From assembly GCA_964622455.1 (NCBI GenBank), contig CAZUQP010000011.1:9574-73573 (forward strand): a DNA stretch of 64,000 nucleotides, in the 5' to 3' direction. Shown here piece after piece: positions 63,798 to 64,000 of this stretch; position 1 is the first letter of the stretch; every line of letters begins with the position of its first letter. The stretch is from CAZUQP01 sp964622455 (GTDB taxonomy: Bacteria; Pseudomonadota; Gammaproteobacteria; DSM-16500). A program made the position numbers and the translations under genes. The notes beneath the pieces are model-generated. The model did no database searches. It had not been told where the DNA came from and saw only the letters and a program-made list of their open reading frames with translations.

Positions 63798-64000
63798 GTC
63801 ATGTTCTCTTAAAAATTAAGATGGTTGGTATGAGGTTATTAGTTGATGGCGCGCTTACAGCGCTTTGATAGGTTATGAATTAAATCCCCAGGGTTACGGC
63901 GCAAAAAGCGCGCCTAACCCTGGGCTAAATGGGTTTTGGGGCCTACGGCCCTGAAAAGACAAAACGTGTTGTAGTGCAGAAAACCTAACCTTAGGCTACG

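Larger units (their letters stand above)
63017..64000. mobile_element. REP-bracketed IS200-like element, copy 2 (runs off window)
   Basis: It begins with TTATGTGTAAAAATCTAAA, the inverse of the outer end of copy 1 near 16440-16460. A perfect palindrome TCTGACAGT-C-ACTGTCAGA follows (about 63044-63062), then tandem REP-type units, the CCCAGGGTTA hairpin (63250-63290), the transposase gene, and the same palindromes in inverted order from 63835 to the window end. Since the flanks are inverted copies, the element has long compound inverted ends. The right end is outside the window. Confidence 0.8.

Overview
The window looks like chromosomal DNA of an AT-rich gammaproteobacterium, most likely a member of the Legionellales (Coxiella/Aquicella-like). 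The reasons are the gammaproteobacterial gene orders pilA-pilB-pilC-pilD-coaE-zapD, leuS-lptE-holA-nadD-rsfS-rlmH and rpsF-rpsR-DUF2232-rplI...dnaB-alr. A GH18 chitinase, a Fic protein, a 17-kDa-antigen-type lipoprotein and two orphan effector-like proteins fit a host-associated or amoeba-associated life. The assignment is an inference, because no rRNA lies in the window.

Layout. Bases 1-15160 are mostly housekeeping on the minus strand: dnaX with a candidate -1 frameshift site, 4.5S RNA, tRNA-Ser, zapD, coaE, the type IV pilus genes pilDCBA, rlmH, rsfS, nadD, holA, lptE, leuS and lnt. Bases 15176-17290 are accessory: a Cys-rich secreted orphan, a decayed REP-associated (IS200-like) transposase element and a methyltransferase. 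Bases 17361-28721 are a respiratory island for a caa3-type cytochrome oxidase. Subunit III, two small membrane proteins and a tetraheme cytochrome c are on the minus strand. Divergently on the plus strand lie ctaC, ctaD, ctaG, surf1, an SCO-like protein, ctaA, ctaB, a Sco-TlpA fusion and a c5-type cytochrome. Bases 28723-32876 hold an orphan 636-residue protein, a flavoprotein monooxygenase and small membrane genes.

Bases 32883-36251 are a decayed integrative island bounded by a 45-bp direct repeat of the 3' half of tRNA-Met. It holds a class II Fic gene with a perfect operator-like palindrome and the wreck of an AbiE-type toxin-antitoxin pair. Bases 36325-46420 return to housekeeping (rpsF, rpsR, rplI, dnaB, alr, radA), interrupted by an orphan protein under a PmrA-box-like site, an MFS exporter, a 133-bp MITE-like element and an AAA/DUF4143 ATPase with twin operator-like palindromes.

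Bases 46424-55791 carry a beta-hydroxyacid dehydrogenase, an MFS importer, a lipoprotein, a GNAT enzyme, a chitinase and a potABCD polyamine importer with two tandem potD paralogues. Bases 55925-63025 are a purine operon, purL (small form)-purM-purQ/purS fusion-purC-purF. It abuts a second, apparently intact copy of the REP-associated transposase element that runs off the window end.

The observations most worth a second look are the PurQ-PurS(-PurS) fusion, the REP-bracketed transposase elements and their junction with purF, the tRNA-Met island with its self-operator Fic gene, the dnaX slippery site, the PmrA-like box, and the Sco-TlpA fusion. No CRISPR array, rRNA or integrase gene was seen.
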